DNA of 14,431 bases from DAOWGG01 sp965369815 (GTDB taxonomy: Bacteria > Patescibacteriota > Gracilibacteria > UM-FILTER-43-11): positions 1 through 14,431 of the forward strand of contig CBDUQS010000032.1 of assembly GCA_965369815.1 (NCBI GenBank), written 5' to 3'. The position numbers were made by a program, and so were the translations under genes. Below are positions 1 through 7,100 of this stretch, piece after piece; position 1 is the first letter of the stretch; every line of letters starts with the position of its first letter. The notes under the pieces were generated by a model. The model saw nothing but the letters and a program-made list of their open reading frames with translations. It was not told the DNA's origin and ran no database searches.

Positions 1-127
1 GTGCAAGTCTTTTGTACACAAAGTCCGATTTTTGTTAAATAGTGGGGGATTATTGAGGTTTTTTTGACTCATATATAGGATGTGGCAGAATTTCTTTCTT
101 GCTCTGAAGAAGTGTTGTTGAAATTTC
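1..127. other. No gene recognised
   Basis: I see no convincing coding region here. The plus-strand frame open at base 1 closes at 40-42, and no protein-like stretch follows. A run of seven T at about 59-65 follows a G-rich stretch, but I could not form a good stem before it, so I do not call a terminator. Confidence 0.4.
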
Positions 128-312
128 CGACAACGTTCCGTTTTGTGCGAAGTGCGAGGCGGTAAAATATGGAGCGATAGCGACTCACCGCCGAAGCATT
201 TGGGAGAGTGAACCTTGGGAACTAACATCACGATGAACGATAGCACAACGTTGGGGATTAGAACATCGATGAATCGACAGTTAGTGAGCGAACCGCACAA
301 GACGTGTTAGCG
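128..312 (+). other. Large imperfect palindrome with attC-like layout
   Basis: The outer boxes are CGACAAC (128-134) and GTTAGCG (306-312). They pair CG/CG and AAC/GTT around a two-base mismatch. After a short unpaired spacer, a 10-bp inner stem forms between 140-149 (GTTTTGTGCG) and 294-303 (CGCACAAGAC), with one G-T wobble. The interior of about 144 nt holds further hairpins, for example GGCGGT (158-163) with ACCGCC (187-192) and ACTAAC with GTTAGT. A competing outer pairing is ACAACG (130-135) with CGTTGT (315-320). The R''-spacer-L''...L'-spacer-R' order is that of integron attC sites, with a long variable terminal region. GTTAGCG departs from the GTTRRRY consensus at its last two bases, and no integrase is in the window. 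It could instead be a structured RNA or a dispersed repeat. Confidence 0.55.
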
Positions 313-373
313 GGCGTTGTTATAAATTGGTCCTTAATTTGGTTTTGTTAATTCTCTTAGATAGATAGATTTG
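306..373 (+). repeat. Left arm of inverted repeat
   Basis: This arm matches the reverse complement of 1364-1429. Shared in order are GTTAGCG, seven unlike bases, TTATAAATT, a short diverged part, ATTTG, and a perfect 24-bp block at 343-366 that ends in GATAGAT. The left arm carries one extra GATA unit (tandem GATA near 360-370), followed by TTG on both sides. The arm runs into the right box of the palindrome at 128-312. Confidence 0.85.
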
Positions 374-480
374 ATAATAATACGTTGAATTCAGAACCTT
401 TTTTATGCTGAATTTTTGGTCTGTTCATGCAATATAATAATTGTTTTTCGGAGTATTGATGTGCAATTAGCAGTTTGTTG

Positions 481-509
481 TTGACTATGTGTAATTAAAA
501 TGATATAAT
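481..509 (+). promoter_or_regulatory. Sigma-70-type promoter of the 201-aa gene
   Basis: The -35 box is TTGACT (481-486; five of six consensus bases) and the -10 box is a perfect TATAAT (504-509), with a 17-base spacer. Transcription should start near 516, giving a leader of about 35 nt before the ATG at 552. The leader has no Shine-Dalgarno motif. Confidence 0.8.
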
Positions 510-551
510 AAGAAGAACATATACAATTTAAGTTTTTTAACCAATATAATT

Positions 552-1157
552 ATGACATTAAGCACTAAGAACACTTTACCAGAGGGTCAAGAAGACCCAA
601 ACCAAACTCAAAGAGCTGATATTCAAAATGTAATTGAAAATGAGGCAGATGCTTTGGAAGTCAAAGCTCAAGATTATAACAATCGCGTTGAACAAGCTGC
701 TCAGAATCCAAGTGCGACAAAAGAAGTCTGGGATCAATTAATAACTGAGGGTCAAAATTTACCTAATATAAATAATATAGGTTATTTCGCACTTAGGCAC
801 TTAGTTGAGGTGGCAGTTCAAAAAGGTCATTATCAGGCGATAGTTGAAATTGGATTAGACAGATATGGTGAAGAGGCAGGTAAAACTGAAGGAGAAGCAT
901 TTGGAATTTTATTAAATTTAGCTCAATGGTTAAAAGAATTTAACCAACCTTGGCTTTATAAACAATTTTCATTTAATCAACCTCCTGCCAGAGAAGCAAC
1001 GGAGGAAGAGGAAAAGAAAGACCTGCTTACAGATAAGCAGCTAGCTCAATTGGGCTTAAAACGAGAGCAGCTTGGCAAAAAGTCGATTATTCCAAAAATG
1101 GAAAGAAAATTTGTATTACCTGCAAAAGATGAGGGGGGTAAATGGGAGATTCAATAA
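552..1157 (+). CDS. Orphan hypothetical protein inside inverted repeats
   Basis: A 201-residue protein that I do not recognise. It has no signal peptide or membrane segment, so it is probably cytosolic. Residues 1-70 are rich in Q, N, E and D and look helical. Residues 75-135 are a more hydrophobic, helix-like core (YFALRHLVEVAVQKG, AFGILLNLAQWLKEF). An acidic EEEEKK stretch near 150 leads into a charged, K-rich C-terminus. The ATG at 552 is chosen because a strong promoter lies 43 bases upstream and the frame is closed by TGA at 501-503. The gene stands alone with its own promoter and terminator. It is enclosed by the arms at 306-373 and 1364-1429 and points toward the opposite-strand corA block, so it looks like a cassette passenger. 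No function can be assigned from the sequence. Confidence 0.75.
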   Translation: MTLSTKNTLPEGQEDPNQTQRADIQNVIENEADALEVKAQDYNNRVEQAAQNPSATKEVWDQLITEGQNLPNINNIGYFALRHLVEVAVQKGHYQAIVEIGLDRYGEEAGKTEGEAFGILLNLAQWLKEFNQPWLYKQFSFNQPPAREATEEEEKKDLLTDKQLAQLGLKREQLGKKSIIPKMERKFVLPAKDEGGKWEIQ

Positions 1158-1194
1158 AACTAGATGACAACGAGCTTATATATAGTAACAAAAG

Positions 1195-1219
1195 CTCTTC
1201 CCTTTAGGAGGGGTTTTTT
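1195..1219 (+). terminator. Intrinsic terminator of the 201-aa gene
   Basis: CTCTTCC (1195-1201) pairs with GGAGGGG (1207-1213; two G-T wobbles) around a five-base loop, followed by six T (1214-1219). It lies 38 bases past the stop codon. An upstream stem, GAGCTT (1172-1177) with AAGCTC (1192-1197), overlaps the terminator's left arm and could compete with it. Confidence 0.75.
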
Positions 1220-1232
1220 ACTAATAAGGAAT

Positions 1233-1322
1233 ACTTGAAGCGGGGCTTCAGTGAGTAAGTGGAGACCTCGCAGAAAAGGAGACGCTCGATATTAGGGTGC
1301 TAACCCGACTGGAAGAGGTTAG
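1233..1322 (+). ncRNA. Candidate structured RNA downstream of terminator
   Basis: A GC-richer stretch in AT-rich surroundings, without an ORF. Visible pairings are TGAAGC-GGG-GCTTCA (1236-1250), with an outer ACT/AGT pair, then GACCTC (1264-1269) with GAGGTT (1315-1320), which encloses GGG-TGCTAA-CCC (1295-1306). An alternative stem is CTAACC (1300-1305) with GGTTAG (1317-1322). GGAGAC occurs twice (from about 1261 and 1279). I cannot match it to a known RNA family. It could also be a non-coding part of the mobile cassette. Confidence 0.35.
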
Positions 1323-1363
1323 AACTGGGATTTAGAACAAAAATGTACAAAGTAACCATATGC

Positions 1364-1429
1364 CAAATCTATCTAAGAGAATTAACAAAACAATCAAATA
1401 GATGCAAATTTATAATTATGTACGCTAAC
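1364..1429 (-). repeat. Right arm of inverted repeat
   Basis: Read on the minus strand it repeats the left arm: GTTAGCG (1429-1423), seven unlike bases, TTATAAATT (1415-1407), a diverged stretch, then the perfect 24-bp block (1390-1367). It lacks one GATA unit and has a few extra bases before the block. I see no clear target-site duplication outside the two arms. Confidence 0.85.
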
Positions 1430-1477
1430 TAGTATTTATGTGAAGTATCCATATTTCCATATAAATACTAGTTGTCG
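1423..1477 (-). other. Compact attC-like hairpin
   Basis: On the minus strand this runs from CGACAAC (1477-1471) to GTTAGCG (1429-1423), the same outer boxes as the palindrome at 128-312. The boxes pair CG/CG, then a two-base mismatch, then a 16-bp stem (1427-1442 with 1458-1473; one G-T wobble) closing a 15-nt loop. It lies between the convergent 201-aa gene and corA and could also end transcription from either side, but no T-run follows the stem on either strand. Confidence 0.6.
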
Positions 1478-1520
1478 AATTTTAGGTACTCCAAAAACAC
1501 TACGTCCGAGAATCTGATAT

Positions 1521-2441
1521 CTATAACCACTTATTCCATTTAAATATCCCAATCATCGCAGCGATGACGAGGAACATAGAGATGATAATACTCCAGAAGT
1601 GTTGAACGTTGTCTAGCGCGGCTGTAAAGGGGAGCCCTACATTCATTCCAAATAGGCCTGTTAAGAACGTTAGAGGGAGCATAATGGCCGAGAACACCGT
1701 TAGCGTACGCATGGTGTTATTGATCTTGTGAGAAAGAAGGGATTCGTTGGTGTCCTCGAGTGATTCGATTACCTCCTTTTGAGTTTCTAGTATACTCCAT
1801 AGTTTTTCAATCTGATCCACTACATCGTCAAAGTAAATTTCAAGATTTTCTGGTAAGAACCGCTTTTGTTTGTGCTCTAGGGCAGCGATTACCGTTCGTT
1901 GTGGCATTAGGGTTTTTCGGAGAGTGATGATGTTCTTTTTGGTGATCATGATATCGAATAGCTGATCTCTTACATGAGCGGTTTCAAATATTTCTTTCTC
2001 GATATTTTTTAGATTTACCTGAATTTTATCGGTGATTGAAAAAGAGAATGTAAATAAGCTATTTATGATTGAGTAGAGGAGGTATCCCGTACTTTCTCCA
2101 AAAAACAATTTACGTGATTTGGCTGACTTTTTACATTTTTCGAATATTTTATTCAGCTCGTCTAAATGACCATCGTGGAGGGTGATTAGGTAATTTTCTC
2201 CGATAAAAATATTTACTTGTTCAGCTGAAATATGGCGTGTGCGTCGATTGTAATAGGGGAACTGAAGAACGATAAAAAGGTATTTTTCATATTCATCAAT
2301 TTTTGGTCGCTGACTTTCAGAAAGACAATCTTCTAAATCTAAAGTATGAAAGCGATACTTTTTTTTGAGCGCCAGAATATCCTCCTCCTTAGGATGAACA
2401 ATATTGATCCACTTGTGATTTTCGAAGTTGATATCTGCCAT
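1521..2441 (-). CDS. corA: CorA-family divalent cation transporter
   Basis: A 306-residue inner-membrane channel of the CorA metal ion transporter family, which carries Mg2+ and sometimes Co2+ or Ni2+ as a pentamer. The hallmark GMN motif is at 265-267, at the end of the first membrane helix (about 247-266, ending TGLFGMNVG). The second helix is about 282-301, followed by the short basic, tryptophan-bearing tail KWNKWL usual for the family. Residues 1-240 are the cytosolic funnel with the long charged helices that lead into the pore. Length is typical. The start ATG has no Shine-Dalgarno site; the 14-base motif CACTTGAGACTTAA ends three bases before it. The stop is TAG. It is the last gene of the minus-strand block. 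Ion specificity cannot be read from the sequence. Confidence 0.93.
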   Translation of the reverse strand: MADINFENHKWINIVHPKEEDILALKKKYRFHTLDLEDCLSESQRPKIDEYEKYLFIVLQFPYYNRRTRHISAEQVNIFIGENYLITLHDGHLDELNKIFEKCKKSAKSRKLFFGESTGYLLYSIINSLFTFSFSITDKIQVNLKNIEKEIFETAHVRDQLFDIMITKKNIITLRKTLMPQRTVIAALEHKQKRFLPENLEIYFDDVVDQIEKLWSILETQKEVIESLEDTNESLLSHKINNTMRTLTVFSAIMLPLTFLTGLFGMNVGLPFTAALDNVQHFWSIIISMFLVIAAMIGIFKWNKWL

Positions 2442-2444
2442 AAT

Positions 2445-2458
2445 TTAAGTCTCAAGTG
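2445..2458 (-). repeat. 14-base leader motif before corA
   Basis: CACTTGAGACTTAA on the minus strand, three bases before the corA ATG. The identical 14-mer lies at 4073-4086, one base before the Lgt-like start. It may be a translation-start or regulatory element, or a remnant of a dispersed short repeat. Confidence 0.5.
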
Positions 2459-2467
2459 TAGTGAGAG

Positions 2468-2872
2468 TTATTTCTTCTTTTTTGGGAGCCATTTTTTATG
2501 ACTGGTATTGTGGTGAGTTTGAGCGAGCCTTCGATGATATTCTTTTTTGAAACTCAAGGCTATTTTGATGCACCAGTAGATGATGTAGCCAAAAAGCAAG
2601 AACCACCACAGTCGCATTGATAGGAATGGAATGCCCGCTTCGCGAACAACAAGGAGAAGTAGTAGAAGTACTGAAAAATTAAAAAAACGACTCGGATATT
2701 TTTTGAGCATCTTTTTTAACACAGCGTCTTTAACATGCTTTTTGCGATAGTATTTAATTGCAAGGCTAAAAAGTACAAGTAGCGCAATAAGCAGTATTGT
2801 AAGCTTCGTGTATTGAAAATTCGGATCAGGCCGAGGAGTGAAATAATATTGGAGAGTGAGTAATCTTTCCAT
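2468..2872 (-). CDS. Small hypothetical membrane protein
   Basis: A 134-residue protein that I do not recognise. Hydrophobic segments lie at about 24-42, 64-78 and 86-106, separated by a basic loop (YYRKKHVKD...KKMLKKYPSR) that is probably cytosolic. The C-terminus is strongly basic and ends in KKKK. No catalytic motif is visible. It starts 11 bases after the stop of the PLDc_N-like gene and ends 26 bases before corA, so co-transcription with both is likely. The ATG has no Shine-Dalgarno site. The TATAAT-like bases directly before the ATG are too close to serve as a -10 box. Confidence 0.7.
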   Translation of the reverse strand: MERLLTLQYYFTPRPDPNFQYTKLTILLIALLVLFSLAIKYYRKKHVKDAVLKKMLKKYPSRFFNFSVLLLLLLVVREAGIPFLSMRLWWFLLFGYIIYWCIKIALSFKKEYHRRLAQTHHNTSHKKWLPKKKK

Positions 2873-2883
2873 GATTATAGTGC

Positions 2884-3306
2884 TTAAGAATTAGAGATTG
2901 TTTTCTTCCCCGCAGACGTGGTCCCGCTTCGCGGTGATTTGGTGGTGGTTTTTTTAACTTTTTTTAATGCTGGTTTTTTATCTTCTTTTTCACCCTCACC
3001 AATACTCTCTAGAATCAGTCGATGTTCCAGCTCTTCGTAATAGCGTTCAGTGGTTGTTTTTCCAGGCCTTATAATTAAATACAATAAGGTTCCTAAAATT
3101 GGGAAAGCAATATTGAGAAGAATAGCGACTACTTGAAAAATAAGGCTGTCAGAACGATGAATGGCATCTCTTGTTACCCATACGACGATTGCAAGCCAAA
3201 GTAGGCCAATATAAATAATAACGGCTAGTTGAATGGTTTGAAAAGACGGGGCGCTTAAAAAATCGATAATAGCATCTAAATTGAATTGAGAGAGAGGTTC
3301 TAACAT
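2884..3306 (-). CDS. PLDc_N-like two-helix membrane protein
   Basis: A 140-residue protein with two membrane helices (about 25-45 and 56-79) in the pattern VVWVTRDAIHR...AFPILGTLLYLIIRPGKT. This resembles the N-terminal membrane domain of cardiolipin synthases (PLDc_N), in which a W-x-x-RDA turn and a final Y-x-x-x-RP follow the two helices. There is no phospholipase D catalytic domain, so no enzymatic role is claimed. After the helices come a charged segment (TTERYYEELEHRLILES) and a low-complexity K/T/S-rich tail (about 105-140). The gene lies 12 bases after the Lgt-like gene and 11 before the next one, which fits one operon. No Shine-Dalgarno site is seen. Stand-alone copies of this domain are known, but their function is poorly understood. 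Confidence 0.7.
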   Translation of the reverse strand: MLEPLSQFNLDAIIDFLSAPSFQTIQLAVIIYIGLLWLAIVVWVTRDAIHRSDSLIFQVVAILLNIAFPILGTLLYLIIRPGKTTTERYYEELEHRLILESIGEGEKEDKKPALKKVKKTTTKSPRSGTTSAGKKTISNS

Positions 3307-3318
3307 TTTTTAATGATT

Positions 3319-4071
3319 TTATGATGAATGGTTGATTCCGAGGTGTTTTTGGTGAGATGTGTGAATATAGGATATGAACGCTAGGGCAGCAATAATTAGA
3401 TAATTAGTTTTATTATAAGTTGAAGGAGATCCGTGTAAAAAGTCAATTCCCAGAGCGCTGATAGAGTATAACATAATAGCCAAACTGCTTACCACTCCAC
3501 TTAAATGAGTTCTCTTGACAGACTTCATTGAGATGCTGAATATAATGAATGTAATGATGGCTGAATAGAGTTGAGTGGGGTGAATAGGGTTAGTGTAGGG
3601 GATGTTAAAGGTATCAAAGCTGATTCCCCATGGAAGATCGGTTAGGCTTCCATAATGGGTTCCGTTGAAGAAGTGCCCGATATGAATAATGAAAAGGGCT
3701 GAAAAGCCGCTTAATGAAAAAGCGTCGAGCCATCCCCAGAAGTCTTCGTGGGCTTTTCGAGTTAAATAAAAGAGTGTTGCCAATCCTACATAGAGAATTC
3801 CGAAAGCGCTGAAGCCCAGATCCCACAAAAAGAAAATTCGAAGTGGATGTTCGGTAAAAACAGAAAAATGCTCAGCAATGTAAAAGAGCCGCCCTCCAAT
3901 TAGTGGGATTAAGATAAGCTTGCTGAAGTGATCAACAAAAAAGCTAAGCTTTAGCTTTTTTAGACGAATAAAGCGCACCAAATGGACAATGGCAACAATG
4001 AAGGCTAGGACCAATAATAGATTGAAGGTAGTTATGGTTATCGGACCATATTGAAGAAGGATTTCGTACAT
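3319..4071 (-). CDS. Divergent Lgt-like prolipoprotein transferase homologue
   Basis: A 250-residue polytopic membrane protein related to Lgt, which moves diacylglycerol from phosphatidylglycerol to the lipobox cysteine of prolipoproteins. Family landmarks are YGPITITTF (8-16), GGRLFY (59-64), IHIGHFFNGTHYG (129-141) and HPTQLY (164-169). Several residues important in E. coli Lgt appear replaced when I align by eye: in the GRxGNFINGELxG signature, Arg143 aligns with His130, Asn146 with His133 and Glu151 with Thr138. The His103 site lies in a stretch reading LGFSAFG, and Arg239 and Glu243 align with Ala and Asp. Either this is a diverged active enzyme or it has another role. I choose ATG at 4071 (MYEILLQYGP) over the TTG six codons upstream, because that stretch lies in a repeat hairpin. 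TAA stop. Confidence 0.75.
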   Translation of the reverse strand: MYEILLQYGPITITTFNLLLVLAFIVAIVHLVRFIRLKKLKLSFFVDHFSKLILIPLIGGRLFYIAEHFSVFTEHPLRIFFLWDLGFSAFGILYVGLATLFYLTRKAHEDFWGWLDAFSLSGFSALFIIHIGHFFNGTHYGSLTDLPWGISFDTFNIPYTNPIHPTQLYSAIITFIIFSISMKSVKRTHLSGVVSSLAIMLYSISALGIDFLHGSPSTYNKTNYLIIAALAFISYIHTSHQKHLGINHSS

Positions 4072-4072
4072 A

Positions 4073-4121
4073 TTAAGTCTCAAGTGCAAGTGCGAGTCTC
4101 AAGTGAGATCCACACTTGCAC
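4073..4121 (-). promoter_or_regulatory. Leader motif and hairpin before the Lgt-like gene
   Basis: In the gap after the giant secreted protein gene, GTGCAAGTG pairs with CACTTGCAC (4113-4121 with 4084-4092), with an inner TCTC/GAGA stem in the loop. The motif CACTTGAGACTTAA (4073-4086) overlaps the hairpin's 3' end and stops one base before the ATG. There is no T-run after the stem, so it is not a typical terminator. It could set translation of the Lgt-like gene, separate the two transcripts, or be a repeat remnant. Confidence 0.45.
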
Positions 4122-4136
4122 AAATTTAAAAGTTAA

Positions 4137-7100
4137 TTATCGGATGACTTGAGTGCTGTCCAAACCGCCGGAAAGAGTGAATCCAGGAGGGGGATTGTTG
4201 AGTGCCCGAGGGTCTTTTTCAACGAAGAATGGAGCGAGTTGAGAAATAGTAGGATCTTCGATAATGAATCCAGATGCATCCAGCTTGATAAGTGGAGGGG
4301 TTTTTGCAATTGGACCCTGAATACAAAGTCCAGTTTCATTATCACAACTACCGCCACCACTGAATTTACCATTATTAGCAATTTTACTTGCAACAATAAT
4401 AAGATCTGAATTGTCATCCTCTGGATCTTCCCTTGCTTCTTCATTTACGGCAGTGAAGCGCCTTAGGTAATCGAAATCATATCGTTGAGCGCAATTAAGG
4501 CGGCCATCACCGTCTAAACAATCAATGCCTTCTGGCACCTTTTCCTGTCCAGCTCCTCCAATGGTATTACGAGAAGCAATGGACCCTTGCCAATAAAGCT
4601 GGCTACCAAGATCTTGAACATTTCCAGCGCTTCCACCGTAGTAAACAAGGCTTGGATCATTGATTTTTGGAACCGCAGTTGCATTTGCTAATACACTACC
4701 TTCTGGTCGGCTGATCACGCTACCCTCTGTATATAAGGTAGTGGCAATATTGGTTGGAACCGGAGATATATAGGTATTGGCTCCGTCTCCAATATTTTCT
4801 GCGATGACAATAATTCCAAGTGAAGCGTTATCATCGTTGTAAATAATATTACTCTTAATGAACACATTGGCTCCGCCTTGGACAATAATTGTGTAAGGCA
4901 TATTAGGAGCAACGAGATCACTTACCCCATCCCCAAGGACCAACTCTTCATCAGAAGTTCCCTCGTAAAAAGCAATCATTGTACCGTTGACGTTGTCGGT
5001 TGTTGTACAGTCGCCAGAAAGTTCAAAGCCATAAATGTCAGTTTCATCACTAGTCAATTCTTTAACAGGACAAGGGGTTATACTGGCTGTCATTTCAGCC
5101 ACGTTTCGTCGAATCTGTTCTTGAAGGTCTCGAGTGCTATCCGTGCTAACCACATCGAACTGACGATCGGTGACAATTTGATCTCCTGCAACGGTTCCAA
5201 TTGCCTCCAGGCCAATATCTTTTACATCAATATCGGTAATAAGGGGCTCTTCGCTTGCGTAAATAGTAAAGAGGTCTTGATCGGCGAAGCGATAGGCGAT
5301 CTCTTGAACAACTTGGAATTTAATGTCGTTAATGGTAACAGGAATGAATTTTTCGGGGGTGAATTGGAGTTCTTTGTTGAGCACTTTTGCAGCCGAGCCA
5401 ATACTTCCACTTCCAATTTTTAGGTTTGCTGGGTCACTACGATCAATCTGACCATTTGGATACTCTCCGGTTTCGGGGTCTGCTTTATAAATTTGCGGGA
5501 TACTTTCACGTCCGGTTATTGTATAGGTTCCGTCGGTTTGGATTCCAGAGGTACTTTCTATGCCAAAATCATATGAAAATTTGAAACCAGAATGAAAAGC
5601 TTGGTACACTCCATGAAAAGGGGAGTTGTTGGCACTGATATCTCCGATTAGACTGGAGTGAGAACCGTCGAATAATTCAAAACGAGTGCAATAATCACAA
5701 GGCTCAAAAGGATCTGTCCAGGCAAGATTTCCGTCTTGACCACTTTCTGATGGGGTTGTGATTCGATGCAGTTCCATTAGCGCAACCGATGGATTGTCGG
5801 AGTAGTACTGGAATACATTATCGATCGACAGCCCTCCTCTTGATCCTGCTACTGAATGGGTGGTGTCGATTTCTTTTGAACTGATGTTGTTAATATCAAA
5901 GGTAAGATTGGCTGGCACGCTGAGTGAGAGTACATTTGAAATACCTCCAGCGATTAAATTTGGATTGTCGGTAAAGATAGGTGGTATGAAAGTGAGGCAT
6001 GAAGAGTGTGGGGCAGTGGCAATACCAGTGCTGCATTTGGCATTGAACATATTGAGTGCCCCTGGGTCATATCCGTTGTCTGGGTCTGTTTCATTGTTTG
6101 GATTAACACAAACAATGTCACTTGGGGATCCATTCGATGGTTCGTTGCAGGCCTCTATAATTGTTCTTGAATCATCGCTCAGCGTTAAAGGTTCAACCTC
6201 TGTAATAATTTTTGAGGTTGCTGGTAGTTCGTCATTTGAAATGAAATAATTGAATGATTTAATTTCCAAGCTCCTTGAAGGTGTTGTTTTGTCGCTGGCT
6301 AGGTAGCTTATGTTAGGCGCAAAGGAAGCGATTTCAAGTGGGTAGTGATCTTCTAGGCCGAGTCTATGAACGGGAATCTCCCATTTGTTTTTATTGGCAT
6401 TGTTAGCCTCTGTTCCATCCCAAAGATATTCAGGATTGATTGTGGTGGTCTCGACTCCTTCTGAATCCGTGACTATTGATCCATGCACTTTGGCCAGCAG
6501 GTCATTTCCTGTTGTTTCTACCGATGCTTCACTATGCCTAACAGGTGTGAGGTAGGGCATAGAAGGGGTTCCTTGAATCAAGTCGTAGACGAGATCGTTT
6601 TCAAGCGTGGCAGTGATTGAAACTCGCCTTTCAGGGCATTCATCGTATTGATAATAAGGTTCATCAGGATAGTCATTGCAATTGATATCGACAATTGGGT
6701 TTCCGGCGATGTCTTTTAAATCCACTCGATATTTTATTGCCTCTTTTCCGTCAGCGATGGCCGATTCAGATTCTCCAGCAGGGAATTTTACTTCTGAATT
6801 TTCAGCGGAATAATTTCCAGCACGTACAAACACTGTTATTGGGTTGGCGGTTGGGCTAGGTGGGTCAGCAGGGTCGATGTCATCGTTGATTGCAGGATTG
6901 ATGAAGTGATCACCGATATAGATAGTATTTTTTACCAAATCAACAATCTTAGCGTGGATTTCATATTTACAGAATCCGCTTGGGATATTTTCAACCATTC
7001 CTAATAAAGGTAGGCTGAGCGATAGGATGCTTCCATTGAGCTTATCGAGCACTTCGGCGGATACGGGATAATTGGAGGGGAATGGGTAGGTATTCCTTCC

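Noticed and set aside
545..550. A TATAAT string directly before the ATG of the 201-aa gene.
   Set aside because: It ends one base before the start codon, which is too close to act as a -10 box. The TTGACT/TATAAT pair at 481-509 explains expression better.
1233..1322. Possible tRNA, SRP RNA or RNase P RNA in the structured segment.
   Set aside because: I found no tRNA cloverleaf with a T-loop, no SRP tetraloop motif and no RNase P conserved core, so only an unnamed candidate RNA is listed.
306..1429. A standard insertion sequence bounded by the inverted repeats.
   Set aside because: There is no transposase between the arms and no clear target-site duplication outside them. A non-autonomous element remains possible and is covered in the findings.
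2874..2879. A TATAAT string on the minus strand just before the 134-aa gene.
   Set aside because: It lies one base from the ATG in an 11-base intergenic gap and has no -35 partner at a suitable distance outside coding sequence.
4878..5423. A 181-codon open frame on the plus strand opposite the giant secreted protein gene.
   Set aside because: It is antisense to a gene with a clear signal peptide and repeats, its translation is low-complexity and cysteine-rich without domain features, and it has no promoter or ribosome site.
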